Shown piece by piece: positions 19,407 through 27,352 of a stretch of DNA of 64,000 nt. A program made the translations under genes and the position numbers. Numbering within the stretch: position 1 is the stretch's first letter; every line of letters starts with the position of its first letter. Source of the DNA: Clostridia bacterium (GTDB lineage: Bacteria; Bacillota; Clostridia; RGIG6154); the NCBI GenBank assembly GCA_017409875.1, contig JAFQRW010000011.1:62001-126000 (forward strand), in the 5' to 3' direction. Below the pieces are notes generated by a model. It saw nothing but the letters and a program-made list of their open reading frames with translations. It had not been told where the DNA came from and did no database searches.

Positions 19407-19435
19407 TTGAATATTGCGAAAAAATTGTTTATAAT
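19407..19435 (+). promoter_or_regulatory. Sigma-A promoter of the HU gene
   Basis: TTGAAT and TATAAT with a 17-base spacer, giving a leader of about 75 bases before the hup ATG. The rest of the 19323-19518 gap is A/T-rich, with no gene visible. Confidence 0.8.
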
Positions 19436-19518
19436 AGATTTAGTTGTTGTTGGTAAAATGGCGTTTGCCTTTTATATATTCCAATTTGTTAAATTAAAAA
19501 AATAGGAGGTGTTTGTTA

Positions 19519-19791
19519 ATGAATAAGACAGAACTTATTGCTGCTATTGCTGAAAAAGCAGAACTCTCTAAGAAAGATGCTGAAAAAGCATTAGCTGCTT
19601 TCATCGCAAGTGTTGAAGGTGCTTTAGCAAAGAATGACAAAGTTCAGTTGGTTGGCTTTGGTACATTTGAAGTTAAAACAAGAGCTGCTAGAAAGGGTAG
19701 AAATCCTCGTACAAAACAGGAAATTACAATCCCTGCTTCAAAAGCTCCAGCTTTCAAGGCTGGTAAAGCATTTAAAGATGCTATAAAATAA
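19519..19791 (+). CDS. hup: DNA-binding protein HU
   Basis: A 90-residue histone-like protein. It starts [20 protein letters not shown], contains the [20 protein letters not shown] core and the [16 protein letters not shown] beta-arm with the conserved intercalating proline, and ends [12 protein letters not shown]. The ATG is preceded by AGGAGGTG. A TTG two codons upstream is in frame but poorly spaced. It is monocistronic by its own promoter and terminator. Confidence 0.97.
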   Translation: MNKTELIAAIAEKAELSKKDAEKALAAFIASVEGALAKNDKVQLVGFGTFEVKTRAARKGRNPRTKQEITIPASKAPAFKAGKAFKDAIK

Positions 19792-19803
19792 TAGCGCCTA
19801 AGA

Positions 19804-19833
19804 AGACAGTTCGGTTTCGGACTGTCTTTTTTC
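19804..19833 (+). terminator. Intrinsic terminator of hup
   Basis: AAGACAGTTC and GGACTGTCTT pair across a 6-base loop and run straight into TTTTTT. Confidence 0.9.
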
Positions 19834-19854
19834 TATAAAAAATATGGAGGAAAA

Positions 19855-20100
19855 ATGCGAGTAGACAAATTCTTAAAAGTATCACGGCTAATTAAAAGAC
19901 GTACTGTTGCTAACGAAGCCTGTGATAAAGGACGAGTTGCGATTAATGGTAAAGTCGTTAAAGCTTCTGCTATTGTTAAAGTTGGTGATATTCTGACAAT
20001 TCAACTTGGTGAGAAAGCGATTAAAGCCGAAATATTAAAAATTGATGAAAAACACGTAACTAAAGATGACGCAACATCAATGTACAGACAATTTGATTAA
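19855..20100 (+). CDS. rqcP: S4-domain RNA-binding protein RqcP (YabO)
   Basis: An 81-residue S4-domain protein: MRVDKFLKVSRLIKRRTVAN, then GRVAINGKVVKASAIVKVGD. The Firmicute homologue binds stalled 50S subunits with RqcH and supports poly-alanine tailing in ribosome quality control. It lies between hup and yabP, as in Bacillus (yabO-yabP-yabQ-divIC). SD GGAGG is right before the ATG. Confidence 0.9.
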   Translation: MRVDKFLKVSRLIKRRTVANEACDKGRVAINGKVVKASAIVKVGDILTIQLGEKAIKAEILKIDEKHVTKDDATSMYRQFD

Positions 20101-20101
20101 G

Positions 20102-20148
20102 GTATAAAATTCTCCTTTGCTAAATAGAATTTAAAAAAAGCAAAGGAG
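20102..20148 (+). promoter_or_regulatory. Hairpin with embedded candidate sigma-E promoter before yabP
   Basis: CTCCTTTGCT (20112-20121) pairs perfectly with AGCAAAGGAG (20139-20148). The right arm contains the yabP SD (GGAG). A sigma-E-like promoter overlaps the hairpin: GTATAAA at 20102-20108, a 14-base spacer and AATAGAAT at 20123-20130 in the loop. A start about seven bases later would skip the left arm. It could simply be a terminator followed by read-through; both readings fit the bases. Confidence 0.5.
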
Positions 20149-20155
20149 TTTTATT

Positions 20156-20446
20156 ATGGAGGAAAAGAAAAATATAAAAAGCGAGTCAGTTCATAACGTT
20201 ATTATGGAAAACAGAGAATCGCTTAGTATTTCTGGTGTAGAAGATGTTGAAACATTCAACGAAGAAAAAGTAGTACTAATAACACAAATGGGAGCACTTT
20301 CAGTAGAGGGGAGCAATCTTCACATTAATAAGCTTTCTGTAGAAACAGGAGAACTGCAAGTGGAAGGCGAAATCAATTCAATAATATATTTAGGAGATGA
20401 GTTTTCTAATTCTAAACAAGGTTTTTTCGCGAGATTATTTCAGTAA
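20156..20446 (+). CDS. yabP: Sporulation protein YabP
   Basis: A 96-residue YabP/YqfC-family protein made in the mother cell during sporulation. The family core is present: HNVIMENRESLSISGVEDVE, then FNEEKVVLITQMGALSVEG and GELQVEGEINSIIYLGD. No membrane helix is seen apart from a weakly hydrophobic C-terminus. It directly precedes yabQ and divIC. Its SD is buried in the hairpin described just upstream, so its translation may depend on which promoter made the message. Confidence 0.93.
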   Translation: MEEKKNIKSESVHNVIMENRESLSISGVEDVETFNEEKVVLITQMGALSVEGSNLHINKLSVETGELQVEGEINSIIYLGDEFSNSKQGFFARLFQ

Positions 20447-20459
20447 CAAGGAGTAAAAT

Positions 20460-21017
20460 ATGACAAATTCATTTTGCTCTGAGATAAAAGTGTTAGTTTG
20501 CTGCATAATTCTTGGTATAGCCTCTGGTGTAATTTTTGATTTTTTTCGTGCGTTGAGGTATGGTACAGTTGTTAAGCATTTTACAATTATCGTCCATGAT
20601 GGGATTTTTTATTTGTTAACTGCGATGCTAACATTTAAAGTACTCCTTTTTATAAACGGTGCTCAATTAAGGTTTTATATGCCTGTTTCGGCGTTGATTG
20701 GGTTTATATTTTACAGACTGATTATCAGTCAACAAATACTATTGCTATTTGTTAATATAAAAAAATTGCTTGTTTCTGTACTGAAAATCACCTTTAAAAT
20801 TGCTGTGCTTCCTGTGGTAAAAATATTAAAATGGTTGCTCACTCCTGTTTTGCTATTAAAACGCAAAATTTTGATAAAAAAAGATAAAATTGCATTGACA
20901 TTTGATAGATTTTGTTTTAAAATAAAGTGTAATGTTTTAAAGTTGTTTGGTGGCAGAAAAATTTGCAAGGAGCGTAAGCCGTGTCGAAAAAAACAAAGAC
21001 CACAAAAAAGAGTTTAA
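20460..21017 (+). CDS. yabQ: Spore cortex biosynthesis protein YabQ
   Basis: A 185-residue membrane protein with about four N-terminal helices and a very basic C-terminal tail. ASGVIFDFFRALRYG and DGIFYLLTAMLTFKVL match the YabQ family, which is needed for cortex formation in the outer forespore membrane. SD CAAGGAG lies before the ATG. The last 37 bases overlap the divIC gene in another frame, a compact arrangement conserved in this locus. Confidence 0.93.
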   Translation: MTNSFCSEIKVLVCCIILGIASGVIFDFFRALRYGTVVKHFTIIVHDGIFYLLTAMLTFKVLLFINGAQLRFYMPVSALIGFIFYRLIISQQILLLFVNIKKLLVSVLKITFKIAVLPVVKILKWLLTPVLLLKRKILIKKDKIALTFDRFCFKIKCNVLKLFGGRKICKERKPCRKKQRPQKRV

Positions 21018-21271
21018 TTATTTTAGTTATCCCTTTGGTTGTTTTAGTTTATTTTTGCGTTACTTTTGTTCAACAGCAAATTACTATTAGTCAACTATCT
21101 GATAGAGAAAAATCTATCAGAACTGAAATCCAAGCCCAAGAGGAACTAAAAAAAGAAATTGATAAAGAAATGCAACCTGAAAACGAACTTAAAAGAGTTG
21201 AAAAGATTGCTCGTGATAAGCTTGGGTTTTTGAAAAAAAATGAACGTTTGTTTGTTGATTCATCAAGATAA
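20981..21271 (+). CDS. divIC: Septum formation initiator DivIC/FtsB family
   Basis: A 96-residue bitopic division protein: a short basic cytoplasmic start (SKKTKTTKKS), one membrane helix (about residues 12-30, LIILVIPLVVLVYFCVTF), a coiled coil (about 35-75) and a C-terminal KIARDKLGFLKKNERLF motif shared by FtsB/DivIC. The GTG start has AAGGAG nine bases upstream inside yabQ. It would complex with DivIB/FtsQ and FtsL at the septum. Confidence 0.9.
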   Translation: MSKKTKTTKKSLIILVIPLVVLVYFCVTFVQQQITISQLSDREKSIRTEIQAQEELKKEIDKEMQPENELKRVEKIARDKLGFLKKNERLFVDSSR

Positions 21272-21313
21272 AAACGATTTGCTTAAGGTATTGCCAAGGA
21301 GGATTTTTAGTTT

Positions 21314-21739
21314 ATGCAGCTTGAAGTAGGTAGCATTTTAGAAGGTAAAGTTACAGGAATTACAAATTTTGGTGCGTTTGTTCAGATTAATGACAGCAAA
21401 ATTACCGGTCTTGTACATATTTCAGAAGTATCTTTAGATTATGTTAAAGATATAAATGAACATCTTAAAGTTAACGACAGTGTTAAGGTTAAGGTTGTTT
21501 CAGTTGCACCGGGAGGTAAAATCAGCCTCTCTATCAAGAAGGTTCAGGAAGAAGAGCGTGCTTTAAAAGCTTCAAGACCTGCTGATGTTGAAATGTTCAC
21601 AAAACCTGCAACCACCGACCTTTCGTTTGAGGATAAGATCAACCGTTTCAAATCTGACAGTGATGAGAGATTGCAAACGCTTAAACGCAACTTTGAATCA
21701 AAGCGTGGAAGTTATGGTGGAAGACGTCAGAGTTATTAA
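21314..21739 (+). CDS. S1-domain RNA-binding protein (YabR-like)
   Basis: 141 residues with one S1 domain at about residues 1-75 (LEVGSILEGKVTGITNFGAFV through GGKISLSIKKVQEE), followed by a charged, basic tail. This single-S1 protein follows divIC in many Firmicutes (YabR in Bacillus). SD AAGGAGG precedes the ATG. A role on the ribosome or polynucleotide phosphorylase-type RNA binding is likely but unspecified. Confidence 0.85.
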   Translation: MQLEVGSILEGKVTGITNFGAFVQINDSKITGLVHISEVSLDYVKDINEHLKVNDSVKVKVVSVAPGGKISLSIKKVQEEERALKASRPADVEMFTKPATTDLSFEDKINRFKSDSDERLQTLKRNFESKRGSYGGRRQSY

Positions 21740-21749
21740 AAAATTTTAG

Positions 21750-21780
21750 CTTTCCCTATTGTTTTAGGGAAAGTTTTTTT
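21750..21780 (+). terminator. Intrinsic terminator after the S1-domain gene
   Basis: CTTTCCCTA and TAGGGAAAG form a 9-bp stem with a 6-base loop, followed by seven T residues. Confidence 0.9.
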
Positions 21781-21813
21781 ATTTAAATGATGTTAAGGTG
21801 ACTACCCAAAAGT

Positions 21814-21848
21814 AAACTCAGAATATAATGCTGGGTTTATTTTTTTTG
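21814..21848 (+). terminator. Second hairpin with T tract upstream of sigK
   Basis: AAACTCAG and CTGGGTTT (one G-U pair) flank a 9-base loop and are followed by a run of eight T. It would add a second barrier to read-through into sigK, consistent with keeping sigma-K off in vegetative cells. Confidence 0.5.
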
Positions 21849-21899
21849 GACTTGCAAGCTGTAACAATATAATCATATACTTTACAAAGGAGGATTTTA

Positions 21900-22580
21900 A
21901 TGTTTTTGTTATTTAGCTCTGCACTAAGTCAGGTGTTTTTTTTGCTTTCGTATGTTTCAACTTCAAATTCTTTTCCAAAACCACTTTCTGCAAAACAGGA
22001 AAAAGAGGCTTTGGAAAGACTAAAAAACGGCGATACAACCGCAAGAAATCTCTTGATTGAAAAAAATTTAAGACTTGTTGCATTTATTGCAAAAAAGTAT
22101 TCTTCGCAAAACTATGATGCAGATGACTTGATTTCTATTGGCACAATTGGTTTAATTAAAGCAATAAACACATTTGACCAAAACAAAGGTATACGACTTG
22201 CTACATACGCTTCAAGATGTATAGATAATGAAATTTTGATGGTGATAAGAAATGGTAAAAAACTTATGAACGAAGTGTCTTTAGAGGAGCCTATTGGTAT
22301 TGACAAAGAAGGAAATGAGATTAGTTTTATTGATATTATAGCAAAAGACGACGATGATGTGATTGAGTCAGTTGAGATAGGAACGCAAGTAAAGAAGATG
22401 TACTCAGCTATTGAAAATGTATTAGACGAACGAGAAAAAAAGGTAATTATGTACCGATACGGATTAAATAATTTTGAGGAAAAAACTCAGCGCGAAATTG
22501 CAAAACTGTTAGGAATTTCAAGATCTTATGTGTCAAGAATAGAAAAAAAGGCTTTAAAGAAACTTAGAACACAATTTTAA
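21900..22580 (+). CDS. sigK: Late mother-cell sigma factor sigma-K (pro-sigma-K), intact
   Basis: A 226-residue sigma-70-family factor directing late mother-cell (coat and cortex) transcription. The hydrophobic N-terminus (residues 1-20) is a pro-sequence removed by SpoIVFB-type protease; SNSFPKPLSAKQEKEAL follows. Region 2 (RLVAFIAKKYSSQNYDADDL, then [15 protein letters not shown]) and region 4 (YRYGLNNFEEKTQREIAKLL, then GISRSYVSRIEKKALKKL) are complete. No skin-type prophage interrupts the gene. SD AAAGGAGG precedes the ATG; two hairpins upstream should insulate it. Confidence 0.93.
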   Translation: MFLLFSSALSQVFFLLSYVSTSNSFPKPLSAKQEKEALERLKNGDTTARNLLIEKNLRLVAFIAKKYSSQNYDADDLISIGTIGLIKAINTFDQNKGIRLATYASRCIDNEILMVIRNGKKLMNEVSLEEPIGIDKEGNEISFIDIIAKDDDDVIESVEIGTQVKKMYSAIENVLDEREKKVIMYRYGLNNFEEKTQREIAKLLGISRSYVSRIEKKALKKLRTQF

Positions 22581-22639
22581 ATAATGAATATTTAATTAAG
22601 AAACTACCAAAACTAAGAAAAAACACAAGGTGAACAGAA

Positions 22640-23305
22640 TTGTTAATATCTTTAATCAGAACTTTGATTTTGTATTTTTCTATTATAATTGTTTTCAGGT
22701 GTATGGGAAAACGCCAAATAGGAGAACTTCAACCAAGTGAATTAATCCTTGCAATTATGGTGTCAGATATCGCCACTGTCCCAATGGAGTCCACGGGCAA
22801 GCCGCTTTTAAGCGGAATTATACCAATAATAACATTGATGACTGCTGAAATTGCACTTTCGTTTCTGTCTCAAAAAAGTGAAAATATCAGAAAACTACTC
22901 ACTGGCTCGGCGAGCCTGATAATAAATAAAGGTAAAATTGATATAAAGGAACTAAAAAGGCTTAGAGTAAACATTGACGATTTGTCTGAAGAACTCAGAA
23001 TGAATGGTTACTCAAGCATCTCAGAGATTGAATATGCAATTTTAGAGACGAATGGAGAAATCAGTATTATACCAAAATCTAATGTAAGACCAATATGTGC
23101 AGATGATTTAGGCTTGGATGTGAAACAATCCAGCCTTTATAAGAATATAATTAAAGACGGAAAATTGGAGCAAAATAATTTAAAAGAAATAGGTAAAGAT
23201 GTTAAATGGGTTGATGATATTGTTGCAAGTGAGGGAACAAGTATTAAAAATGTTTTTTTGATGTCATCAGATGGGGAAACATATTTTTTACAACGTAAGG
23301 AGTAG
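22640..23305 (+). CDS. DUF421/YetF-family membrane protein
   Basis: A 221-residue protein with three N-terminal membrane helices and a C-terminal cytosolic alpha/beta domain. RCMGKRQIGELQPSELILAI and MVSDIATVPM are the conserved DUF421 block; INKGKIDIKELKRLRVNIDD lies in the soluble domain. Members of this YetF/SpoVA-associated group occur in spore formers, with unknown biochemistry. The TTG start has AAGGTGAACAG upstream. The next gene, a DUF4363-type protein two bases downstream, is its usual partner. Confidence 0.85.
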   Translation: MLISLIRTLILYFSIIIVFRCMGKRQIGELQPSELILAIMVSDIATVPMESTGKPLLSGIIPIITLMTAEIALSFLSQKSENIRKLLTGSASLIINKGKIDIKELKRLRVNIDDLSEELRMNGYSSISEIEYAILETNGEISIIPKSNVRPICADDLGLDVKQSSLYKNIIKDGKLEQNNLKEIGKDVKWVDDIVASEGTSIKNVFLMSSDGETYFLQRKE

Positions 23306-23307
23306 AG

Positions 23308-23688
23308 ATGAAAAGTTTTATATTTTCAACCTGTTTTTTTGCATTAATGCTATCAGGAATAATTTTTTATCATATAAGTTTAGAACACAAAGCGGACAAA
23401 ATTAATACAATTACTAAAGAAATAGAAAGCAGTATATTAAATCGTGATGTTGAAAAAGTAGATAAAAAAATTGAAGATTTAAGTAACAAGTTTTCTGAAA
23501 TGCAAAATTGGATAATGGCATTTGAAGATCATGACCAAATTCTGACAATGGCACAATGCGTTGAGGGGATGAAGTCATATTGCGAGTATTTTAATGCTAA
23601 TGAAATTTTAACTGAGCTTTACAAATTCAGATTTCTTCTGAATTACTCAGTTCAAAGTGTAAAGCCTACAATTAAAAATATATTATAA
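23308..23688 (+). CDS. DUF4363-like membrane-anchored protein
   Basis: A 126-residue protein with one N-terminal membrane helix (residues 4-22) and an all-helical extracytoplasmic domain beginning HKADKINTITKEIESSI. The pattern of paired helices with NWIMAFEDHDQIL fits the DUF4363 family, which accompanies DUF421 genes in clostridia. SD AAGGAG precedes the ATG. Function unknown. Confidence 0.75.
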   Translation: MKSFIFSTCFFALMLSGIIFYHISLEHKADKINTITKEIESSILNRDVEKVDKKIEDLSNKFSEMQNWIMAFEDHDQILTMAQCVEGMKSYCEYFNANEILTELYKFRFLLNYSVQSVKPTIKNIL

Positions 23689-23715
23689 ACAGTCGCATAT
23701 TGCGATTGTTTTTTG
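23688..23715 (+). terminator. Terminator after the DUF421-DUF4363 pair
   Basis: AACAGTCGCA, loop TAT and TGCGATTGTT form a 10-bp stem with one G-U pair, followed by TTTT. It separates this pair from the spoIIIA operon. Confidence 0.85.
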
Positions 23716-23769
23716 TTCTAATAATGTACAAGCAGCATATATTTAAACATAGATTAAACGGAGGAAAAA

Positions 23770-24645
23770 ATGATATATAACTATTTTCCTGAAGAAATCA
23801 GGTTGTGTTTTAAAAAAGCTATTGAAAAGCTTAATACTCTTGAGGAAATAAGAGTGAGAAGCGAAAAAAATGTAGTGCTTTATGCTGCAGGTAACAAATT
23901 TTTTGTAACACCTGATGGTCATCTGACAAAAAACGCACAAGCGGGAATTAAAGTGCACCAAATACAGATCGACGAAATATTAAAACTGATGACACAAAAC
24001 TCTTTGTACTCTGTCCAAGATGAGATTAAAAAGGGATTTATCACTTTAAAAAATGGTTCAAGAGTCGGGTTGTGCGGAAAATGTGTAGTAAACCATGATA
24101 AAGTTGAGTTTATAAAGAATATATCAAGTATAAATATTAGAATTGCTAAAGAAGTAAAGGACTGTGCATTAGAGGTTTTTAAGCAAATATACACATATCC
24201 AAAAAACGTTTTGATTGTTTCGCCTCCAGGATATGGTAAAACAACGCTGTTAAGAGACATTATAAGGCTTGCTTCAAACGGCGGAGAAAATGTTTCAATA
24301 GTTGACGAAAGATGTGAGCTTGCACCAATAATAAATGGACAATCGGTATTTGATATTGGTGAAAATACTGATGTTATATGTGATTTACCAAAAAATCTTG
24401 GAATTGAAATGGTGTTAAGAAGTATGAATCCACAAATTATTGCAACAGATGAAATTGCAACAAAGGAGGATTTTGATGCAATATTTAAGGCTATAAATTC
24501 TGGTGTTAAAATTTTTGCAACATTTCACGGAAATAGCAAAGAAGATTATTTTAAAAAGTTTTGTAGTGATAATAAAATAATGTTTGACAACTATATATAT
24601 ATCCATAAAGATACCTCATCTAAAAGATACATACGATTTGAATAA
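23770..24645 (+). CDS. spoIIIAA: Stage III sporulation protein AA (secretion-type ATPase)
   Basis: A 291-residue ATPase of the mother-cell side of the SpoIIIA-SpoIIQ channel, related to type II/IV secretion ATPases. Walker A is PPGYGKTTLL (near residue 155), Walker B/Asp-box IVDERCELAP follows, and GIEMVLRSMNPQIIATDEIA is a family hallmark. SD ACGGAGG precedes the ATG. It is the first gene of the eight-gene operon; I could not identify a convincing sigma-E promoter in the 54 bases after the upstream terminator. Confidence 0.95.
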   Translation: MIYNYFPEEIRLCFKKAIEKLNTLEEIRVRSEKNVVLYAAGNKFFVTPDGHLTKNAQAGIKVHQIQIDEILKLMTQNSLYSVQDEIKKGFITLKNGSRVGLCGKCVVNHDKVEFIKNISSINIRIAKEVKDCALEVFKQIYTYPKNVLIVSPPGYGKTTLLRDIIRLASNGGENVSIVDERCELAPIINGQSVFDIGENTDVICDLPKNLGIEMVLRSMNPQIIATDEIATKEDFDAIFKAINSGVKIFATFHGNSKEDYFKKFCSDNKIMFDNYIYIHKDTSSKRYIRFE

Positions 24646-24659
24646 AGGTGGAGATTAAG

Positions 24660-25163
24660 ATGAAAGTTATTGGAGCAAGTTTAATAATAGTTTCTTGTGG
24701 ATTTTACGGACTTAACTTTTATAAAAAGTGTATCTCAAATATAAAATACACTCAAGGTTTAATAAGTGGTTTTGAATTTATTAAAAGTGAAATATTTTTT
24801 TCTCAGCTGATTTTATGTGAAGCTTTTTTAAAGAGCAAAGTCTTTGCGGGAAGTGCAAATGCTTTTTTTGAACTTATTGGCAATGAAACAAGTCGTGAAG
24901 GTGTAGCATTAAATAAAGCGTTTGAGAAATGTTCATACATACTAAAAGCCAATACAAACAGGCAGGTATATTGCATAACAAAAGATGCAATTTTACAGCT
25001 TGGTACAAGTGATGCAGAGTGCCAGACTAAACTTTTGGAAAGCACAATAGATAAATTAAAAAAATCCTTAGAATTGCAAAACGCTTTTTGTGCAAAAGAA
25101 GGGATGATGTGCAAAAAAATTGGTTTTGTTTTAGGAATGGCTGTTTCACTACTGCTAATTTAA
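24660..25163 (+). CDS. spoIIIAB: Stage III sporulation protein AB
   Basis: A 167-residue protein with hydrophobic N- and C-terminal helices flanking a helical domain, resembling the GspF-like part of secretion systems. KVIGASLIIVSCGFYGLNFY at the start and the C-terminal GMMCKKIGFVLGMAVSLLLI are typical. ATG 24660 is chosen over the in-frame GTG 24648, since AAGGTGGAG lies properly before the ATG. Confidence 0.93.
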   Translation: MKVIGASLIIVSCGFYGLNFYKKCISNIKYTQGLISGFEFIKSEIFFSQLILCEAFLKSKVFAGSANAFFELIGNETSREGVALNKAFEKCSYILKANTNRQVYCITKDAILQLGTSDAECQTKLLESTIDKLKKSLELQNAFCAKEGMMCKKIGFVLGMAVSLLLI

Positions 25164-25187
25164 AAAATAAAACAAAAGGAGAAAACA

Positions 25188-25382
25188 ATGGATGTTGATT
25201 TGATTTTCAAGATTGCAGCTGTTGGAATTTTGGTTGCTGTTTTAAATCAGTTGTTATCCAAATCAGGACGGGATGAACAAGCCATGCTTGTCACTTTAGC
25301 AGGTCTTATTGTTGCACTGCTTGCTATGATTAGCGAGATTAAAAATTTGTTTGATATAGTTAAGGACACATTTGGGTTTTAA
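25188..25382 (+). CDS. spoIIIAC: Stage III sporulation protein AC
   Basis: A 64-residue membrane protein with two helices. It starts MDVDLIFKIAAVGILVAVLN and ends with the EIKNLFDIVKDTFGF block that is strongly conserved in SpoIIIAC. SD AAAGGAGAA precedes the ATG. It is a component of the mother-cell channel ring. Confidence 0.95.
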   Translation: MDVDLIFKIAAVGILVAVLNQLLSKSGRDEQAMLVTLAGLIVALLAMISEIKNLFDIVKDTFGF

Positions 25383-25384
25383 CT

Positions 25385-25771
25385 ATGAATATAATACAGA
25401 TGCTTGGCTTGGCACTTTCGACTGTGGTACTCACTAATGTGCTTAAGCAATACCGACCTGAATTTGCAACTGTTGTTATTACGATATTAGGTGCTTTGTT
25501 TTTTGTGTACATTTCTTCAAGTGTTACAAAAATTTTTGATTATATAAGCAGAATTTGTAATTATACCGGCATAAATATCATATATATTGAAGTGATGTTT
25601 AAAGTTATTGGTGTTTCGTACATATGTGAATTTGTATCAGCGGTGTGTAAAGATGCAGGCGTAAGTTCTGTAGCTGTAAAAGTGGATATTGCGGGTAAAT
25701 TAATAATTTTATTAGCTTCAATGCCGGTTTTTAAAGAACTAATAAACATAATAATCGGGATTGCCACTTAG
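25385..25771 (+). CDS. spoIIIAD: Stage III sporulation protein AD
   Basis: A 128-residue protein with four hydrophobic segments. IYIEVMFKVIGVSYICEFVS followed by KDAGVSSVAVKVDIAGKLII is diagnostic of SpoIIIAD. It follows spoIIIAC by two bases. Confidence 0.94.
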   Translation: MNIIQMLGLALSTVVLTNVLKQYRPEFATVVITILGALFFVYISSSVTKIFDYISRICNYTGINIIYIEVMFKVIGVSYICEFVSAVCKDAGVSSVAVKVDIAGKLIILLASMPVFKELINIIIGIAT

Positions 25772-25781
25772 GAGAAGTGAA

Positions 25782-26900
25782 ATGAAAAAAATACTAATGA
25801 TTAGTCTTTTGGTGTTAGTTAATTTCGTAAGCATAAGTGTTTGTGCGCAAGATAGTATAATTGAGATGTATAACGAAATCGGAATTGATGATATGATTTC
25901 TTCGGCTCAGGAAAACTTTCCGGAATTTGATGGTGAAGAGATAGTTAATATGCTTTCAAGCGGCACAGCTTTTGATAACAAAAAGATATTAGATATTATA
26001 ACAGATTTCCTCTTTAAAAACACAAAGAAATTGACCAAAGCATTTATTCTGATTGTAGTGGTAGGTTATGTTATAAGTGTTGTACATACAACAAGTTTGG
26101 CGTTTGGCGGTGGAAGTGCTCAAATCGCTTTTTTGGTGGGTTATACTATATTTTCAGGCATGCTGATTTCAGTCATTGCAGAAATTATTTCACCTGCCAA
26201 AGAAACAATTCAAACATTAATAACGATGATTAAAGCAATAATACCAACTTTACTTACTTTGATGACATTTAGCGGAGGTGCTAACACATCGGTTTTAATG
26301 TCATCTTTGTTGGTTTCAATGATAAATGTTATATCATTAATTCTTGGAAATTTTTTAATAAATATAATCATGGCAACACTGGCACTTTCTGTTGCAGATA
26401 AAATGTCTGATCGAATTAACATAACGTCTGCTATAAAATCATTAAAACACTTCGTAAAATGGGTACTTTTGTTTTGTATGGCAATTTACAGCGGAATATA
26501 TGGTGTTTACGGGCTTGCAGGTTCTGCACTTGACAGCAGACTTGGCAAGGCTACCAGGTTCGCAGTTGGCAGCAGCGTACCTATAGTTGGTGGGGTAGTA
26601 TCAGATTCTATTGAGGTTATTTTGGGGACAGTTGGTGCAGTAAGAAGCTTAACAGGTGTAGTAGGTATAATAGCTATTTGTGCAGTGGCGCTTTATCCGA
26701 TTTTAAAAACCGCACTTGTAATGTGGCTTTTAAGGTTATCAGCGGCTGTTTTAGAACCGGTTTCCGATAAAAGAATTGTGCAGCTTACCACAGATATTGC
26801 GGACAGTGTTTCTGCCATATTTGCGATATTAGTTTCAGTTAGTCTTTTGTTTATCGGATGTGTTGGGGTAATTCTGATAAGCGGTAATTTTATATCATGA
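25782..26900 (+). CDS. spoIIIAE: Stage III sporulation protein AE
   Basis: A 372-residue polytopic protein with an N-terminal signal-like helix, a short extracytoplasmic region and about seven membrane helices. IPTLLTLMTFSGGANTSVLM and VSDSIEVILGTVGAVRSLTG are typical family regions. The chosen ATG 25782 has GGAGAAGTGA upstream; an in-frame start at 25761 lies inside spoIIIAD and is less likely. Confidence 0.95.
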   Translation: MKKILMISLLVLVNFVSISVCAQDSIIEMYNEIGIDDMISSAQENFPEFDGEEIVNMLSSGTAFDNKKILDIITDFLFKNTKKLTKAFILIVVVGYVISVVHTTSLAFGGGSAQIAFLVGYTIFSGMLISVIAEIISPAKETIQTLITMIKAIIPTLLTLMTFSGGANTSVLMSSLLVSMINVISLILGNFLINIIMATLALSVADKMSDRINITSAIKSLKHFVKWVLLFCMAIYSGIYGVYGLAGSALDSRLGKATRFAVGSSVPIVGGVVSDSIEVILGTVGAVRSLTGVVGIIAICAVALYPILKTALVMWLLRLSAAVLEPVSDKRIVQLTTDIADSVSAIFAILVSVSLLFIGCVGVILISGNFIS

Positions 26901-26908
26901 GGTAGATT

Positions 26909-27343
26909 ATGAGTGAAATCCTTCTTTTGATAGCAGGAACTGTTGTTGCTATTAATCTGGTGTATGTATTGCTTCCAAATGGAAGTTTTGAAAAGTACAG
27001 CAGATACACATTTGGACTTATCTTAATTTTAGTGTTTATCGGAACTTTAACAAACGCTGAGATTTCAAGTCAGGTTCTTGACTTTGACAGTCAAATGCCG
27101 GTTTATAACAATGACGGTATAAAAGAGACTATTAATAATCAAACAGAAAAGCTTATCGAAAGTAAAATAAAAGAACAACTGACTGAAAATAACATAGTCA
27201 TTGATAATCTGTACGTGTTTTTAGAAGAAAACGAACTTGAAAAAGTGGTTGTTATTCCGAAAAATAAAAATGAGTCTGAAAAAATTTGTGATATTATTTC
27301 TTCATTTTGTGACATACAAAAAGAAATAATCATTATAGAATAA
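26909..27343 (+). CDS. spoIIIAF: Stage III sporulation protein AF
   Basis: A 144-residue protein: two N-terminal membrane helices (about residues 4-20 and 30-50, with the conserved LLPNGSFEKYSRYTFGLILI) and a C-terminal ring-building domain ending in a KNESEKICDIISSFCDIQKE region. SD GAGGTAGATT is upstream. Its position between AE and AG confirms the call. Confidence 0.92.
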   Translation: MSEILLLIAGTVVAINLVYVLLPNGSFEKYSRYTFGLILILVFIGTLTNAEISSQVLDFDSQMPVYNNDGIKETINNQTEKLIESKIKEQLTENNIVIDNLYVFLEENELEKVVVIPKNKNESEKICDIISSFCDIQKEIIIIE

Positions 27344-27352
27344 GGTGGAAAA

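Noticed and set aside
21840-21899. Sigma-E promoter for sigK (CATATACT before the SD)
   Set aside because: The -10 resembles the consensus, but no acceptable -35 lies 13-16 bases upstream.
21900-22580. Possible skin-type interruption of sigK
   Set aside because: The frame is continuous from the pro-sequence to region 4, with no recombinase nearby.
23716-23769. Sigma-E promoter for spoIIIAA (CATAGATT and GCATATA)
   Set aside because: Both half-motifs exist but are six bases apart instead of 14-15, so they cannot form one promoter.
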